Positions 11,362 to 23,783 of a DNA stretch of 64,000 nucleotides are shown one piece after another. The stretch is from NCBI RefSeq assembly GCF_016808095.1, contig NC_068973.1, positions 35,086,077-35,150,076 on the forward strand. Direction: 5' to 3'. The stretch's first letter is position 1. The number at the start of each line of letters is the position of its first letter. This DNA is from Vigna angularis (taxonomy: Eukaryota > Streptophyta > Magnoliopsida > Fabales > Fabaceae). A program made the position numbers and the translations under genes. The notes beneath the pieces were generated by a model. That model searched no databases. It saw nothing but the letters and a program-made list of their open reading frames with translations, and had not been told where the DNA came from.

Positions 11362-12889
11362 GAGACAACCTCGTGCAAACACAAAATTTGATACATTTCA
11401 TTATGTATTTCTGGTCTTGTTTTTTAATCAGAATTGGAGTTCCATTGATGTGTAAAACTGCATCTAACTTTTGTGCTTAGTGCCACATCTACCTGTAACT
11501 ATTCTCTCCAAAACTCCACCTCTCTATGGTCAGAAAAAAACTTGTCTCTTTCTCTTTTTCTTATTTTAGAGTTCATCTTTGCAATTGGGTTGCACATGGC
11601 TAAATGCTTCTATCTCTCTTCTCACCCCCACTTTTGTCTTGAGGTGTTTATATATCACCACTGTTTTTAGCTTTTGATATTGTTCTGGATAAAAGCTTGA
11701 ATCAACTCGGGATTTTAGCACTTTATGCTATTTGTTAGAGAAACAATTATGCATGCGTAGTTTTTGAGAGCATTAAAAGTTCATTTATTAGAGAAACCCT
11801 GAATTCCTTTCTTTCAATGAACGCCATTGTAGAATTTTGATCTTAACTTCTGGTTTCTGTGTTTGTTATTCACGTCAATTCAATAATGTTTGGTTGTTGA
11901 TAGTTGACTTCATTATTGCAATAAAAGGGAATAAATAAAAATCAGAGCTTGAATGTTTCAACTTTCAAACTTTTTGTGCCTTACTTTAATGAAAATCAAG
12001 ATGCTGACGAAACTCCGGTCGCATACTTAGTATAGAGAAGTTCTTTTATATCTTATATTTATGTAGTTTCGGGATAAATTACTATCTTAATATCTGAAAA
12101 TGTAAAAATCTTGCACATTAATTTTTGAAAGTAAAAAGTGAAAATTATGTTTCAACTTTACATGAAATGTGCCAAACATTAATCCTAGTTTATCCACTCA
12201 CAAAAATATGATATGCAGTAGAGGTTTTTGTCCTACTTAAAAAAATATTAAAATTATTTTTGGACTTTTCATTGTTGAAATTTTATGTAACTATGATCCT
12301 TTTAAACACATTGAGTTTTTATTAAAAATATTTTCCTCCGAAAGTGCAAACAAGTTTTAAGAGGTTTGTGTGAATATGGTTTTATGAAAAATAATTATAA
12401 TTAGTTGCGAACAAATACTATATTATTTGAAAATAATAACTGTTGTTTAAAAATAGCCTTAAAGGATGCTTAATTTCATTTGTAGTTGACGTAAATTTCA
12501 AAACACCTTAATAAAAAACATCTGTCTTTTTCTTGTGTCAGACTTCACTTTGAATATTTGATACGTGAGATCAAACATTTTTTTAACTTCTTCATCCATG
12601 AAACTCTAATGTTGCAACTATTATTTTATTTGGAGGAATCGCATATTTTTTTTTCGTTTGAGATAAGATTATGATAGATAAAATTTTTATTTTGACTATT
12701 AAAATAAGTTCATGCCAGCCAGAAAGATTTTATTAAAAAAATAAAAAAATAAATGAAAAAACTACACCAAATATATATTAAAATTACATCGCAAAATTAC
12801 ATCGTACTTATAGAAAATAAAAAAAATTATAATTTTTTTCACGAAAATTATTCTATATTCATAAACAAAATTTTAACACATTAAATAAT
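11362..12889. other. AT-rich intergenic DNA
   Basis: The 3' flank of the small gene, then AT-rich sequence. Short ORFs here (for example 11473-11670) lack recognisable features and look fortuitous. Confidence 0.5.
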
Positions 12890-13410
12890 TGATCATGCCT
12901 CTTCTTTAGAATTTCTATATTTCTTTCTAGTTTGAATTGACTTGTCATCCTCTTTAGGTATATGTTAGTCCCTTTATAAATTATTTCCAGTAGATCGAAC
13001 CTCCTTAGATATTAATGTTGTTGAATTACAATATGAGTTAAATTTAATTGTTGTAGATCCTGCAAACTATTGACAATAAGAGTGACATCCTCTAAAAGCA
13101 TATTATTCAAAGAATCAGAGTTCAGTGACACACTACCATTGAGATTTTTAGTAATAGAAGATTAATTCACAATATAAACATTATCATGAAATCAAAAGTT
13201 TTATCACAAACTCTACCACTTAAGCTAAAGAGTCATTAGTCTCATAATGTGCATCAACCACCTTATGAACACTTACTCCCCACCAGAAATCACATTGATA
13301 TTCTGTTGTAATTGTTTACAATTAGACAAATCAGGACCAATTATTTAACAATTGAACAAGATAAACAATTTCTCATATTCCACATCAGTAATAAATGCAA
13401 ATTATGATCT
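12890..13410 (-). pseudogene. Decayed LINE-type ORF1 / zf-CCHC_4 fragment
   Basis: On the minus strand around 13395-13310 a broken frame reads VEYEKLFILFNC, stop, IIGPDLSNCKQLQQNIN. This resembles the CCHC (zf-CCHC_4) knuckle found after DUF4283 in ORF1 of plant LINE elements. Sequence downstream to about 12890 keeps scattered coding-like texture (for example SGGE and VHKVVDAHYETNDS in shifting frames) but is full of stops. No reverse transcriptase or poly(A) tail was found. The assignment is by motif shape only. Confidence 0.45.
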
Positions 13411-16400
13411 TTCAACAAAAATTTGAATAGACAAATCAAATAACAAATATACATCAACCAAGATGTGTAAAGAAATCTTAAAACATATTCTTGGTATAAT
13501 CATCTAAAAATAAAAGTATATCAATTCTACATGTTACTAAGAAAATCGTTTTCCAATATCAATACTCTAAATGAAGACTATGAATGTGAATACAACATTA
13601 AGTTTGTATGAGTTTTATAGAAGTAAAGAGTTGTAAAAAAAATATAAAGAATCTCAAGAGAAAAATTTCAAGTTTCAATAGCTAAAACTCTTAGCATGTA
13701 TTCTAAAAAGGGAAAAACAAATTCATATAATTTTTTTTATTATATGGAATGTCTTCCATTAACCAAATCTTTAAAGCCACATAAACTTTTTAAAAAAATC
13801 GAAACATTGAAGCGGTTTATATTTTTATTAACAAAGCTCATACAAATTCTTTACGTATTTTTTCGTACCAACAAGATAAACTTTTTTATATAAATATGCA
13901 TAAATATCATATATTCTTTTATACAATAAGAATGTAATTGAATAAAATGAATAGCATAAGCCTTATTAAAAACCTGAACACATATGTTTTTATATACACA
14001 TTTGAACAATATCTAAAGAAAATTGATTTTCTTCTGTAATTAACCTAAGTTATTTGAATATTAAAAAAAAGCATACCAAGCCCGAAGGTCTTAAATAAAT
14101 AACAGTCACTGTGCCAAAATATCTTAAATAAATATTTTAGAACTATTAAAATAAATATATAAAAATTTTGGAGTATAAGATATATAAATATACTAAAATT
14201 ATTATTTTTATAATTTAATTTATACATATTAAAAAATCATGAAAACGATGTTCCCTTAAAACGTGAAAATTTTCGCTAGTGTTTCGAGTTGAATTGTATT
14301 ATCAAAAAGATCTTGAAAAAATATTGAAAATTTTGACAAGATTACAATTTGAAAAGGATGTGATACTCCTAATTTTCCATTAATAAAATTAATTTTAATT
14401 AATGTTTTATTAAAAATTCATGGTTCATATTTGAATAGTTATTTTTAATTAAATTTTTAATAAAATTATTTATTTTATTAAATATATAAAATTTATAAAA
14501 AAAATTGAGTAAATATTAAAGCTTGTAATGAATTAGAGTGATATAAACCTTATTTTGTATGATATTTTTTACTCATCTTCATCACCTAAAATAATATAAA
14601 AGTTGGTTTACTTAGTTTTATATGATGAGAAACTATAAGAAGTTTAGACATTCAGTTTGAAAAACGATATCAATGTCACACTTAAACACAAAAAAATATA
14701 ATATAAGTAAGAAGTTATGAATATTATCAGAGTTCTTATATCTAAGACATAGACAAGATTCTCACAAATATAAATCTCAATTTTCTAGAATTCATATATG
14801 TTTCGTTATATTACAGAGTACATTATCTTAAAAAAATAATTAGGCAATATCATTTGAATTCTACATCAAAATTCTTTAATACTTACTAATATTACATTCA
14901 TTTAATTCTTATTATATGAATTATTATTTCTTATATTTAATCAAAAGATTAAAATTAAAAAAAAAACTTAAGATTATATAATTATAAATCCATATAATGT
15001 AAGTATTTTTAATTAATATTTTATTAAAAAATTATTTTATATAAAATTATTATATTTTTAGTTAAGTTTTCATGTCAATAATAATTTTTGCCATCATTAT
15101 TTGATATTTTTATTATTAATTTGATTTTTGTTTCATTATTTAATTTATAAAATCATTTTTTTTTGTAAAAATAATTGAAATTTTACAATCTTATTCTTTT
15201 ATTCTTGAAATTCATAGTATTATATTTGATATTATGAAATTAAATAATTATTAAAAAACATAATAATATTTTTTTATAAACATGAATTCAAATTAACTAA
15301 TGTAATATATATAACAATTAAAAATATTTAAAAAAAATTGCGTAAGAATACTTTTTCTAATCTGTGATTTTACAGGATGATTAAATATAAAATGGGTAAA
15401 AAAAATAAAAAAAAAGGGAAAGAAAATGGTAAAGTTTAGTAGCCGAAAGGTTCAAAACTTTGTGTGGTACTGCACGTGAACTAGACCATTGATTGCAACA
15501 ACTTTCTATGGATTTAGAACAAAGAATAGCATAATCATATTAGTACTTTTTCACAAAAAAAAAACATAATTAGTGAGTTGATTTTGGATATATGAACACC
15601 GAAAGTTGAAAGTACAGTTCAGGTGAAACAAAATATAATTGCTTTAAGTTGAATTTAGCATCTTAACAGCTACAATGCTTCAAAAACTTCTGACAAGAAA
15701 AGTAATGAAAAAGGAATAAAAACCCTTTCAATTTCATTGACATGCTCATTTCCACATCACAAATTCAATTTTCTTTTTCTTTTAAGCTGTCGAACATGTG
15801 ATTTCAAAAATTCATCTTACAATTGGAGAACTGTGTATTCTAAGATCCACCTTTTACACTTTACTCAAATAGGATAGAACAGAAAAAAGAGGCATTGATA
15901 AACATAATATATCCATTATTTATCTCATTTTCCAAAATTAAAAATATTTTTTCTAGTTCTTATATTTTTTAACAAATATGAATTTATAATAGAAAATTCT
16001 TATTGTATTAAGAGTAAAAAAGTCATTAGATAATTTTTTTTCTAATTAAAGCTGATCTTTTTGTAATGTCTAAAATTATCCTGAAAGTTTGTGTTAACAT
16101 TTTTGTTTATTCTATAACGATTTGGTCTACAAACTTGTTTACAAATTACAAATATTCTCTTATAATTTTGTTTCATAAAATAAATTATTTAGGGTTGTGT
16201 GATTTTCTTTCAGTTATAGCAATTATTAATGGGATTAAATTTTTAACTACTTTTTTTTCTTTATACATCTTTTACCTTTTTCATTTTTTGTACTCATATA
16301 TTGTATAACATTTTTTTAAAGGACACTATTTTCATCTGTAATGATAATCTTTTTATATATTTTTGTAAAATTATTTTCATTGGATAACATTTATATTACA

Positions 16401-16796
16401 AATTTTAATTGTATTTATTGTTTTCTTTTTATTGTCATAACTCATCTGTATTTTTTCTGGTTTGTGCATTATCACTTTTTGGTTGGGTTGTAGGGAGCTA
16501 TTACTTCTTGGTTTACACACTTTCTAAAATATATATCATACCTTACGAAATAACCTTTCAAAAACAAGATGTTCGAACAAATTTTCCAAAATATAGAAGA
16601 TGCATTGTGAAATGAGATTTTCAAAACAAATTTTTTAATATATATTGATGAAAACGAATATGCAGAGGCAGAAGTGACTTGGGATAGGGAGAGGGTCTTT
16701 TAGTCTTTTGAGGGTACAGGAGTGTAGTTAGTAACCAGCGGGTGGAAGACGAAAAAGTCTCAAGTTCTCAAAAGAGGCCCATATCATTTGGAACCA
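13411..16796. other. Gene-poor AT-rich intergenic DNA
   Basis: About 3.4 kb of strongly AT-rich sequence. ORFs of 60-80 codons occur (13696, 14045, 16066, 16409), but all consist of F/I/L/Y/K/N-rich translations expected from AT-rich noncoding DNA. No element boundary or RNA gene was recognised. Confidence 0.5.
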
Positions 16797-16805
16797 TAGA
16801 AATAA

Positions 16806-18245
16806 GAGAGCTACTCTCTCCACCATCCCTACAGCTTCTTACACCTCCCCAAAAAAATTTAATTACAAAATTACCCTTTTTACTTTAAACATTTACTTTT
16901 TTTTTTACTTTTATACGAAAACCCTACTTCCCTATCTCGTTTTAACTCAGTTACTTCCCTATCTCGTTTTAACTCAGTCGCAGTCCACCCCCAACTCTTA
17001 CTTTCTCTCTTTCTTCCATATCCGTTTTTCTCCTACCATTCTCCATATCCGTTTTCCCCCTACCATTCTCCATATCCGTTTCCACTTCATTCCTTTTTTC
17101 TTTTTCATTTTTGCTTGTGTTTGTGTTGCGTTGGTGGTGCGGTGGTGGTGCTTCGTTGGTGAGGTGCGTCTGCTGTGAAGATTGGCGCTTCAAATTGAAC
17201 TTTTTTTAATTTATGTTCTCCTTAATTTATTTAGGTCTATTTTGCTGGTAGAGCATTAAAATCATTCCCAGAAAATGTTGAAGAATAGGATATGCATTAA
17301 ACAGAAACCCAAAAGTCAAACCTCCAAGATGAAATATGAACTCCAAATCGTTGCAAGAACGAGAACGGCACGTTTCCCTCACCCCTCCTTCAGAGAACAA
17401 TCAACCAGACAACAACCCAATGAAGAAAACCAAACCGCTCATGGGAAAACAGGAAGCCCTAAAACCCAATCGAAATCAGAGAAAGAAGGAGAAGGTAGAA
17501 GCTTTCTCCTTATGTCGCGAATCAGAATGGAGAGAAGAAACCTTCGTCGTGGCACCTTCGTTGCGCTTCAATCGCATCTTCATCTTTGCTCCCATGAGGC
17601 CACCGCGAGACCACCTTCCTTGTGTGAGATGGAGGATCAAGACGAAAGAGAAGAAGGGAACGCGAGACTAAAGAGCCCTCAGCTGGGTTTTGTTTTTGGC
17701 CGCGAAAGAGAACCAAGGATTCTTTGCAAAGGAAAATAGGCATTTTGGAATTAATTAGGTTTGGTTGATTTAATTGCACTGCAACCAGATTTAGGGCCAC
17801 ATGAAAAACAACTAAGTACTAGATATTTTAACCCTTTATCTTTCCATAATTGTAGAAAGAATCAATGGCTACCTCGTCAATTTGCACCCACTATATCTAA
17901 CTATTTATTAGATCATTCTTTTCCTTAAAATTTTTTTAATTAGAATAGAAATAATTGCAGGATGGAGTTTAAAGAAGCAGGTGTTATTTTAAATTTGATG
18001 GGCAAGTGTTATTTTAAATTTGATGGCATGTTCGATTGTCCACGGATGTCGAAATCCGACCAAACACACTACAATAATCCTACACTACACCACCACAAAA
18101 CAAAAATCACAATATAGAAGAAGAAGATCGAAAGAAATTTCATTTACAACGGAAGTGGTACTGTGCGGGTGCATGTGGAAACCATTAATAGTTAAATGTT
18201 GGTAAAAATTAAAACTAGTTGGTGACAATGGAGGGAGCAACTTTC
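16806..18245. mobile_element. Old MULE-like element, possible Pack-MULE
   Basis: The left end GAGAGCTACTCTCTCCACC and the inverted right end (GAAAGTTGCTCCCTCCATT) match at 13 of 19 positions, and all visible differences are transitions. The ends resemble those of the clear MULE at 48245-49512. Flanking 9-mers are TAGAAATAA (16797-16805) and TGTAAATAA (18246-18254), matching at 7 of 9, as expected for an aged 9-bp target duplication. The interior has a short minisatellite (three CCATATCCGTTT units at about 17017-17082) and a GC-richer block (about 17300-17740) unlike its surroundings, which might be captured host DNA. The open frames in that block have no recognisable domain. No transposase is present. 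Confidence 0.5.
16925..17082. repeat. Short tandem repeats inside the MULE-like element
   Basis: Two adjacent copies of a 26-27-bp unit containing CTTCCCTATCTCGTTTTAAC (about 16925-16978) are followed by three copies of a roughly 27-bp unit containing CCATATCCGTTT and CTACCATTCT (about 17017-17082). Confidence 0.85.
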
Positions 18246-18254
18246 TGTAAATAA

Positions 18255-19319
18255 AGCAGCCTGACTTATAGGACATTTTGGGACTGCTTCTTCCTCACCT
18301 CCCAATTTCTCTTTATGCACCCCATAAAAGTTGTACTTCTCAAACCACCTCTTATTTCTTACTTTAAATATTTTTCGGATTGAATATTCCATAAGATATT
18401 TTTGGATCCAATGACTTTTGGAAAATCTAATCCGAAATATAAAAAAAAAAATTGGAAAATATGTTTTGGAATCAGAACACTTACTTTAGAAACCTTTTAT
18501 ATCCGGAATAAAAATTAATAAATTAAAGAACAAGTGTTCCAGAAGTTTCTTTCAGATCTAAAAATATATTTTGTAACACTTGTTCTGAAAAAAAAAAATA
18601 TTCCAAAGTAACAATTCTGAACGTTATTTTAGAATTTAAAAATATCTTACAAAACAGTCATATTTCTAAATGAAAAAACAACTTTCGAAATAGGTATTTT
18701 AGAATGTATTTTCAGATTCGAAAATATCTTTTGACATATTCAATATGCAATACAAAATATTTTTTCAAAATGCGTGTTTAAAAATATATTTCTAAATCCA
18801 ATAAAATATTTATAGAACACCCATTTTGAAAGTTTTTTTCCTGTTTTTACTTCTTCCATATGCAACTCAAGGGTCATACTCCTCTTTTTGACCAATTTGG
18901 GGTAGATGTTCATACATGCATTGGACAAATCTTGGTAATAGGAAAAAAATACTTTCGGAATGATGAATCAAAGATGCCTGTACCCACTTTCAATGTCTTC
19001 TTCTTTGCTTAGAATCATAATATTAGGCTTGCATCACAACATTTCTGATTTGCCTCAACAAGTAATGCATAGGGAGACATGGTGAAGGAGGAGGCACATT
19101 GTTGAAGAGAGACACATGGAAGGAGTAAAGGGTAGAGGGAGTAAAGGAGTAAAGTATTTGCATCACACAACATTTCTTCTTTTTTAACGTAAGGTGACTT
19201 TAATTTTTTGTAGGTGGCATAGAGATTATTTCATTTCCCTCCTGTAAATTTTATAGAAAAGTATCCCACAGTTCGCCGGCATTCTTCAGCCAAACACACA
19301 AAAGCAAACACAAACTAAA
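18255..19319. other. Intergenic with degenerate repetitive texture
   Basis: From about 18360 to 18850, many diverged copies of a short motif of the form GAATCTGAAAATAT or its complement (variants of TTCNGAAAATATNTTT) recur in both orientations. This suggests a decayed satellite-like repeat. No gene was seen. Confidence 0.4.
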
Positions 19320-19465
19320 AGTTTTATATGAAACCTTATTCTCTATATGGCACAAAAGCAAACACAATACTAAGTTTTTACATTTCAGGGCAGTATCCTT
19401 ACATGTTGTGTGATGCTTTTTGATCCTTTAGCCCAACTTCATCACAAGGAAATATTCATGTGCAT
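19320..19465 (-). pseudogene. Degraded duplicate of the GLB3 last exon
   Basis: This segment parallels 19536-19680, which is the final coding exon of the haemoglobin gene plus its acceptor side. For example, GGCAGTATCCTTACATGTTG here corresponds to GGCAGCATCCTTGCATGGTG there. On the minus strand the copy has a 1-bp deletion and stops, so it cannot encode the exon. It lies about 210 bp downstream in the same orientation, so it arose by local tandem duplication of the gene's 3' end followed by decay. Confidence 0.8.
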
Positions 19466-19569
19466 ATATATAAAAAAAATTCAACCTTATATATGATCTG
19501 AAAGTTTTTATGTCAACAGTAAAATTGACATCTGATATGATACCTTCTCTATATGGTACAAAGAAAATA

Positions 19570-20338
19570 CTAGAAGTTTTTACATGGGTGTTGCTTCAGG
19601 GCAGCATCCTTGCATGGTGTGTGATGGTGTTGATCCTTTCGCTCAACTCCAGCCACAAGGAAATATGCAGTGTGCCTGAAAAAGTAATGTTGTTATGGAC
19701 ATCAATTATTGTTAAGTGAAAAGGCAGTGGGAAAGAAAATAAACCTGAAAAAGTTCGTGAGTTTGATCTTTGAATCATCATCTATAGCTGAGGTACTGTC
19801 CAATGCTTGTCCCATATGATGTAGCCACCTCTCAGCAGCTTCATGTGTCACAGGAAATGGTCGATGTCGAGCAATTAGAGCAGGGTGCCCTACAATTTAT
19901 ATATCAAGAGGTTTAAACTGCACCTTCTCAGGGTATTCTATAACAAACCACTACTTTTTTCATTGAACAAATTATATAGTCCTGAATTTCATTATTTTTT
20001 TTTCCTCAAGATTTTTTATCCTTTACAGAAGGTAGCTGATAATCATATCAATGTTTTTCCTACTATGTCATAAATTAGGAAGCTGTTTCGTTAACAATGT
20101 TCTTCAACTATAAAGTAGATTCAGACGTAAAAATAATTCATCATTAATTTCAAGTGAGTTAAATTTAATTTTATGTGGAATACATTTAAAAGTATTTTAT
20201 TTCAAATTATATGTCAATTTTCACTTTCAGTGTGTACTTGTAGAAATTAATGTGGAATGCTTCAATTTCTTTAATGTGAAAACGACTCCAAAACTCTACA
20301 AGACTAAGTACAGAAATTATATACTTCTGGAAATATAA

Positions 20339-20419
<81 letters not shown>

Positions 20420-20798
20420 ATGAAGAAACAGGGGAAGAAAATGAACCTCTTCTTTGAGAATAGAGAGGAGGACCTCCCATCCTCTGGACGAGGAATTCGT
20501 ACTGGTTCTGAATTGCCGTTTCCTTGTCTGAATTCCCAAATATTGAACGAAACCAGTCTTGATCATCATCATATACCCTAAGCATCGAACAATCCCCAAA
20601 TCAAAACCACTGAACTCAATCATCAACAATTTAAACCAAAAAAAAGACAAAAAGGTAGGACCTGTTGTAGAAATTGGTAGAGAGTGTAACGAAGGTTTGG
20701 AGGCCAAGAGTGTGAAACAAATCGCCGTCGTCGATAGCAAAAGCATCATCTGTGGAAACTCCACTCCATTCAGAGGCCTTCTGCTGCAGACTCTGCAT
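19570..20798 (-). CDS. GLB3: 2-on-2 (truncated) haemoglobin, four exons
   Basis: Minus-strand exons: 20798-20662, 20577-20447, 19889-19745 and 19675-19570. They total 519 nt, or 172 residues, with GT-AG borders and a TAG stop. Exon 1 starts [13 protein letters not shown] and ends in NFYNR; Tyr44 corresponds to the distal TyrB10. Exon 2 holds [20 protein letters not shown]. Exon 3 holds [20 protein letters not shown], in which His98 is the expected proximal haem ligand, followed by Trp111. The short His/Cys-containing C-terminal tail fits plant class 3 globins. These proteins bind haem and O2/CO/NO, probably in the cytosol, and their exact role is unsettled. Intron 2 contains a long (TA)n tract. 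Open frames running through that tract are artefacts of intron readthrough. Confidence 0.95.
20343..20417. repeat. (TA)n microsatellite inside GLB3 intron 2
   Basis: About 37 TA units, starting 30 bp inside the intron from the exon 2 donor (20447). Translated, it gives the spurious IYIYIY runs seen in open frames here. Confidence 0.95.
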
Positions 20799-23783
20799 CG
20801 CGAAAGCAGTTATCTCTCTCTCTCAACAAACTTTTCAGGCGTTGTTCTTCCCACACGCAGAATCAGAACCTGTGGCCCTGTGGCTTCAGAGTGCAAGGTA
20901 AGGGTATATATGTAGGGATCAATGTTAAATTATTCATTCCGTCATTTTCATTCCCATAGTTACGTTACGATAACAAAACCGGTGTGCCCAACAAAGATTA
21001 AAAATATAATTAAGTCTATAAATTTAGAATACAATTTGTATAACCGTATGACATGTTTACTTAATAGATTATACTATCATCACATATGACAAACCGATTA
21101 AATTATCACGAAATTATCATTAACATTAATTAGATTATAACAAAATATAATTAGTGATAGTAACTCTCTAAACAAGGTGATCCAAGTTAGAAGAAAAACT
21201 ATGATGGTTTGGTTCCTTAGGTGGAAAATATGAAAATATGAACAAGAGACAAGGTGTTTGCAAAAGCTATGAAGGCAAGGGAGAAATGTTCATGGCCTAT
21301 GGTGATTGCGTGGTGGTAGTATGGTTTTTGAAAGTTTTAAAAGAGATTAGACCAACTCAAAAGAGAAAAGAGAAAAATGATCAGAGGAGTCTCATGGATT
21401 GCTCTAGTCTTGATTATGGCCATAAATGAATAACATTACTTTATACCAAAGATAAAAACAAGAGAGGAGACATCTTTATTTATAGACTGAGTGTCTCTTA
21501 AAAACCCTAAAAATCTACACTTTACATACCTTACCATCCGAGCTATTCTTAACTGAAAATGAGGCTCTCTAAGGAATGAACAAAGTGTCTACAAATCCTC
21601 TCCAATAAGAGAAGGACATGTGACCACTCATAAAGAAAAATCTTCTCCATTCCTGGATTGTCATGAGGTCATTACTAAAGCAAAATCCTCTTCAATGGGA
21701 GCATAACACATACTTTCTACATGGTTTGAATGTCTAACTAAGGAAAACCTCTAAACTAATTAGGCCTTAGTACAAGTCTTAAACAAATTTACTCTACTTG
21801 GCCGAAATACATAGCGTAAATACTCTTCAACCTCCATGATGACCAGTGAAAAAAAACTTTGTTTCACCTTACATAGATTACTCTAATTTCTTCTTGAAAG
21901 TGTTTGGGCCATGGTTAGGGGTATGCCATTAATTACCAATAATTGAATTGTGATTAGGTTGTCATTGATAAAAAAACTCATTCTAAAAATTATAATTACA
22001 ATTTGAAGTAAAAAAATGATTGCATTTAATACTCATTTATATAACTGTAGAATTATCACTAACTTTGATATTGGAGTACCTTGTGCAAGTAATCTTCATT
22101 TGACTGAGTGAGATTTGAAGACGAACTACAAGAAAAATCAAGACTCAAATTATTAAGACATACATAACATAGTGAAATAAATAACCTCAACTTCATAACC
22201 AAAACACACTATAATGATTATTTATTTATTCTAAATATAATTCTTTTGACGATTAATGTTCATATAATGTGCCAGTGGATAGTGGAGGTCCTTGAGAACT
22301 CTTTCAACGGCGACGGGACAAAGCTGTAGTGGTTTTATAGTGGAGACTATATTCAACAATGTTTTCACAATGAAAGCTTTCGTAAAAATGCAGAAATAAC
22401 TTGACGCCTATGTAACTTTCTCGAAAATTAACCTTTGACAAAGTTTTAAGTTTCGGTTATTGACAAAATTGAAACCTAAAATGTAATAGGTTTTAGTTTT
22501 CCTAATAATCAAAATTTTAGTGAAAATTTAGGTCTCAATTTTCATTAACCAAAGCCTAAAACATAAATAAGCTTTGATTTTATTACTAAGCGAAACCTAG
22601 AACTTTGTTCTAGAAAGAAATTTTAATGAAAAATTAGATCTTATTATTTTAGGTCTTCATGTTTCGATTTTCTCAACAGTTGAAAATTATATCTCTTCTT
22701 TTATTTAAATTAATTAAAAAAGAATTTTGAATTTTTAGTGAACCTTTAAATATCAGATTTTGAGAAAGCAAAGCATAAATGTTGATAGACGTTGATATTT
22801 TTCAACAAAATAAGCTTACAAAATTTTCAAATACCACTTTTTTATGTTTTATATTATGTCTTGGGTGTGATAAATATAATATATTGTTTACGTACTAATT
22901 TTGTAGTATTTTATGCCATTTAAAATAAAAAAATAGAAAAACAAAAAATTATTCAGAAAAAAAAATGTATACTTCAGTTAAAATCAAAACTGCTTCAATT
23001 ATAGATAACCCTAAATGGTACTAGGTTTTGGTTGTTATTATAACTCAAGCCTGATATCCTTTTTATTTAAAATATATTTCTTTTCACGCTTAATTGCAGA
23101 TTGTTTTGTCTTTAGATTAGCTTGGAGGGTTGTCATGGAATTTTGCCTGAACTGGTGTTTAACTTTAGGAATGATTATTGAATAAACCTTTTCTGCTTTT
23201 ATTCTTCGTGTCCTTTTCATCGATGCGTTTGATCTGCTTTTCATTGATGTATGACCCTTAGATAATGTTGTCACGAGCCATGCTAAATGCTTCAATTGGA
23301 TCACTTACCCGTCATGGTCATAAGAATTGAATTAATTAGGCATATGATTGATCCATTTCAAATATACACATTAATAAAACAAAACAGTAATACATAGTCT
23401 CTCGTTAAAATAAGTTGTTAAAATATCATGTTACTTGCATTAATGCACATTCAACAATCACATCTCAAATTTGGAAGTTTAACCGTCAAAAAGAAGAAAA
23501 AAAACTGAAGACATGTATTGAACTTACACTGCCATAAAAATGGTATATTATTGGCAAAAATTAGTACAACTTACAAAGCTTTGCTTCCGATGCATGATTA
23601 ATACAAACAAGAAGACATGTATACAGCATAGCATCTGATATACAAGAGTAGAAACCACTGAAATATAACTAATTCAAATCTAATAAGCATCAACTGTTTT
23701 CTTTAAAGAAAACATGGAATGGGTAAAAAACAATTTCAGTGACTCTTGCACACCAACTTTATATCAACACTCTTACATTCTAC
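20799..23783. other. Intergenic upstream of GLB3
   Basis: The leader of GLB3 should lie just above 20798 (pyrimidine-rich on the plus strand). No other gene was recognised in 3 kb. Between 22390 and 22690, motifs such as GAAACCTAAAA and TTAGGTTT-like complements recur at irregular spacing, suggesting a degenerate repeat. The ORFs at 21238 and 23038 have no recognisable content. Confidence 0.45.

Noticed and set aside
17275..17739. 154-codon ORF and overlapping frames
   Set aside because: Several frames are open at once on both strands with no domain or splice context. It is more likely noncoding or captured DNA in the MULE-like element.
20207..20764. Two long minus-strand ORFs with IYIYIY runs
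   Set aside because: They read through GLB3 exon 2 into intron 2 and its (TA)n tract, or in the wrong frame across exon 1. The spliced four-exon model explains the coding parts.
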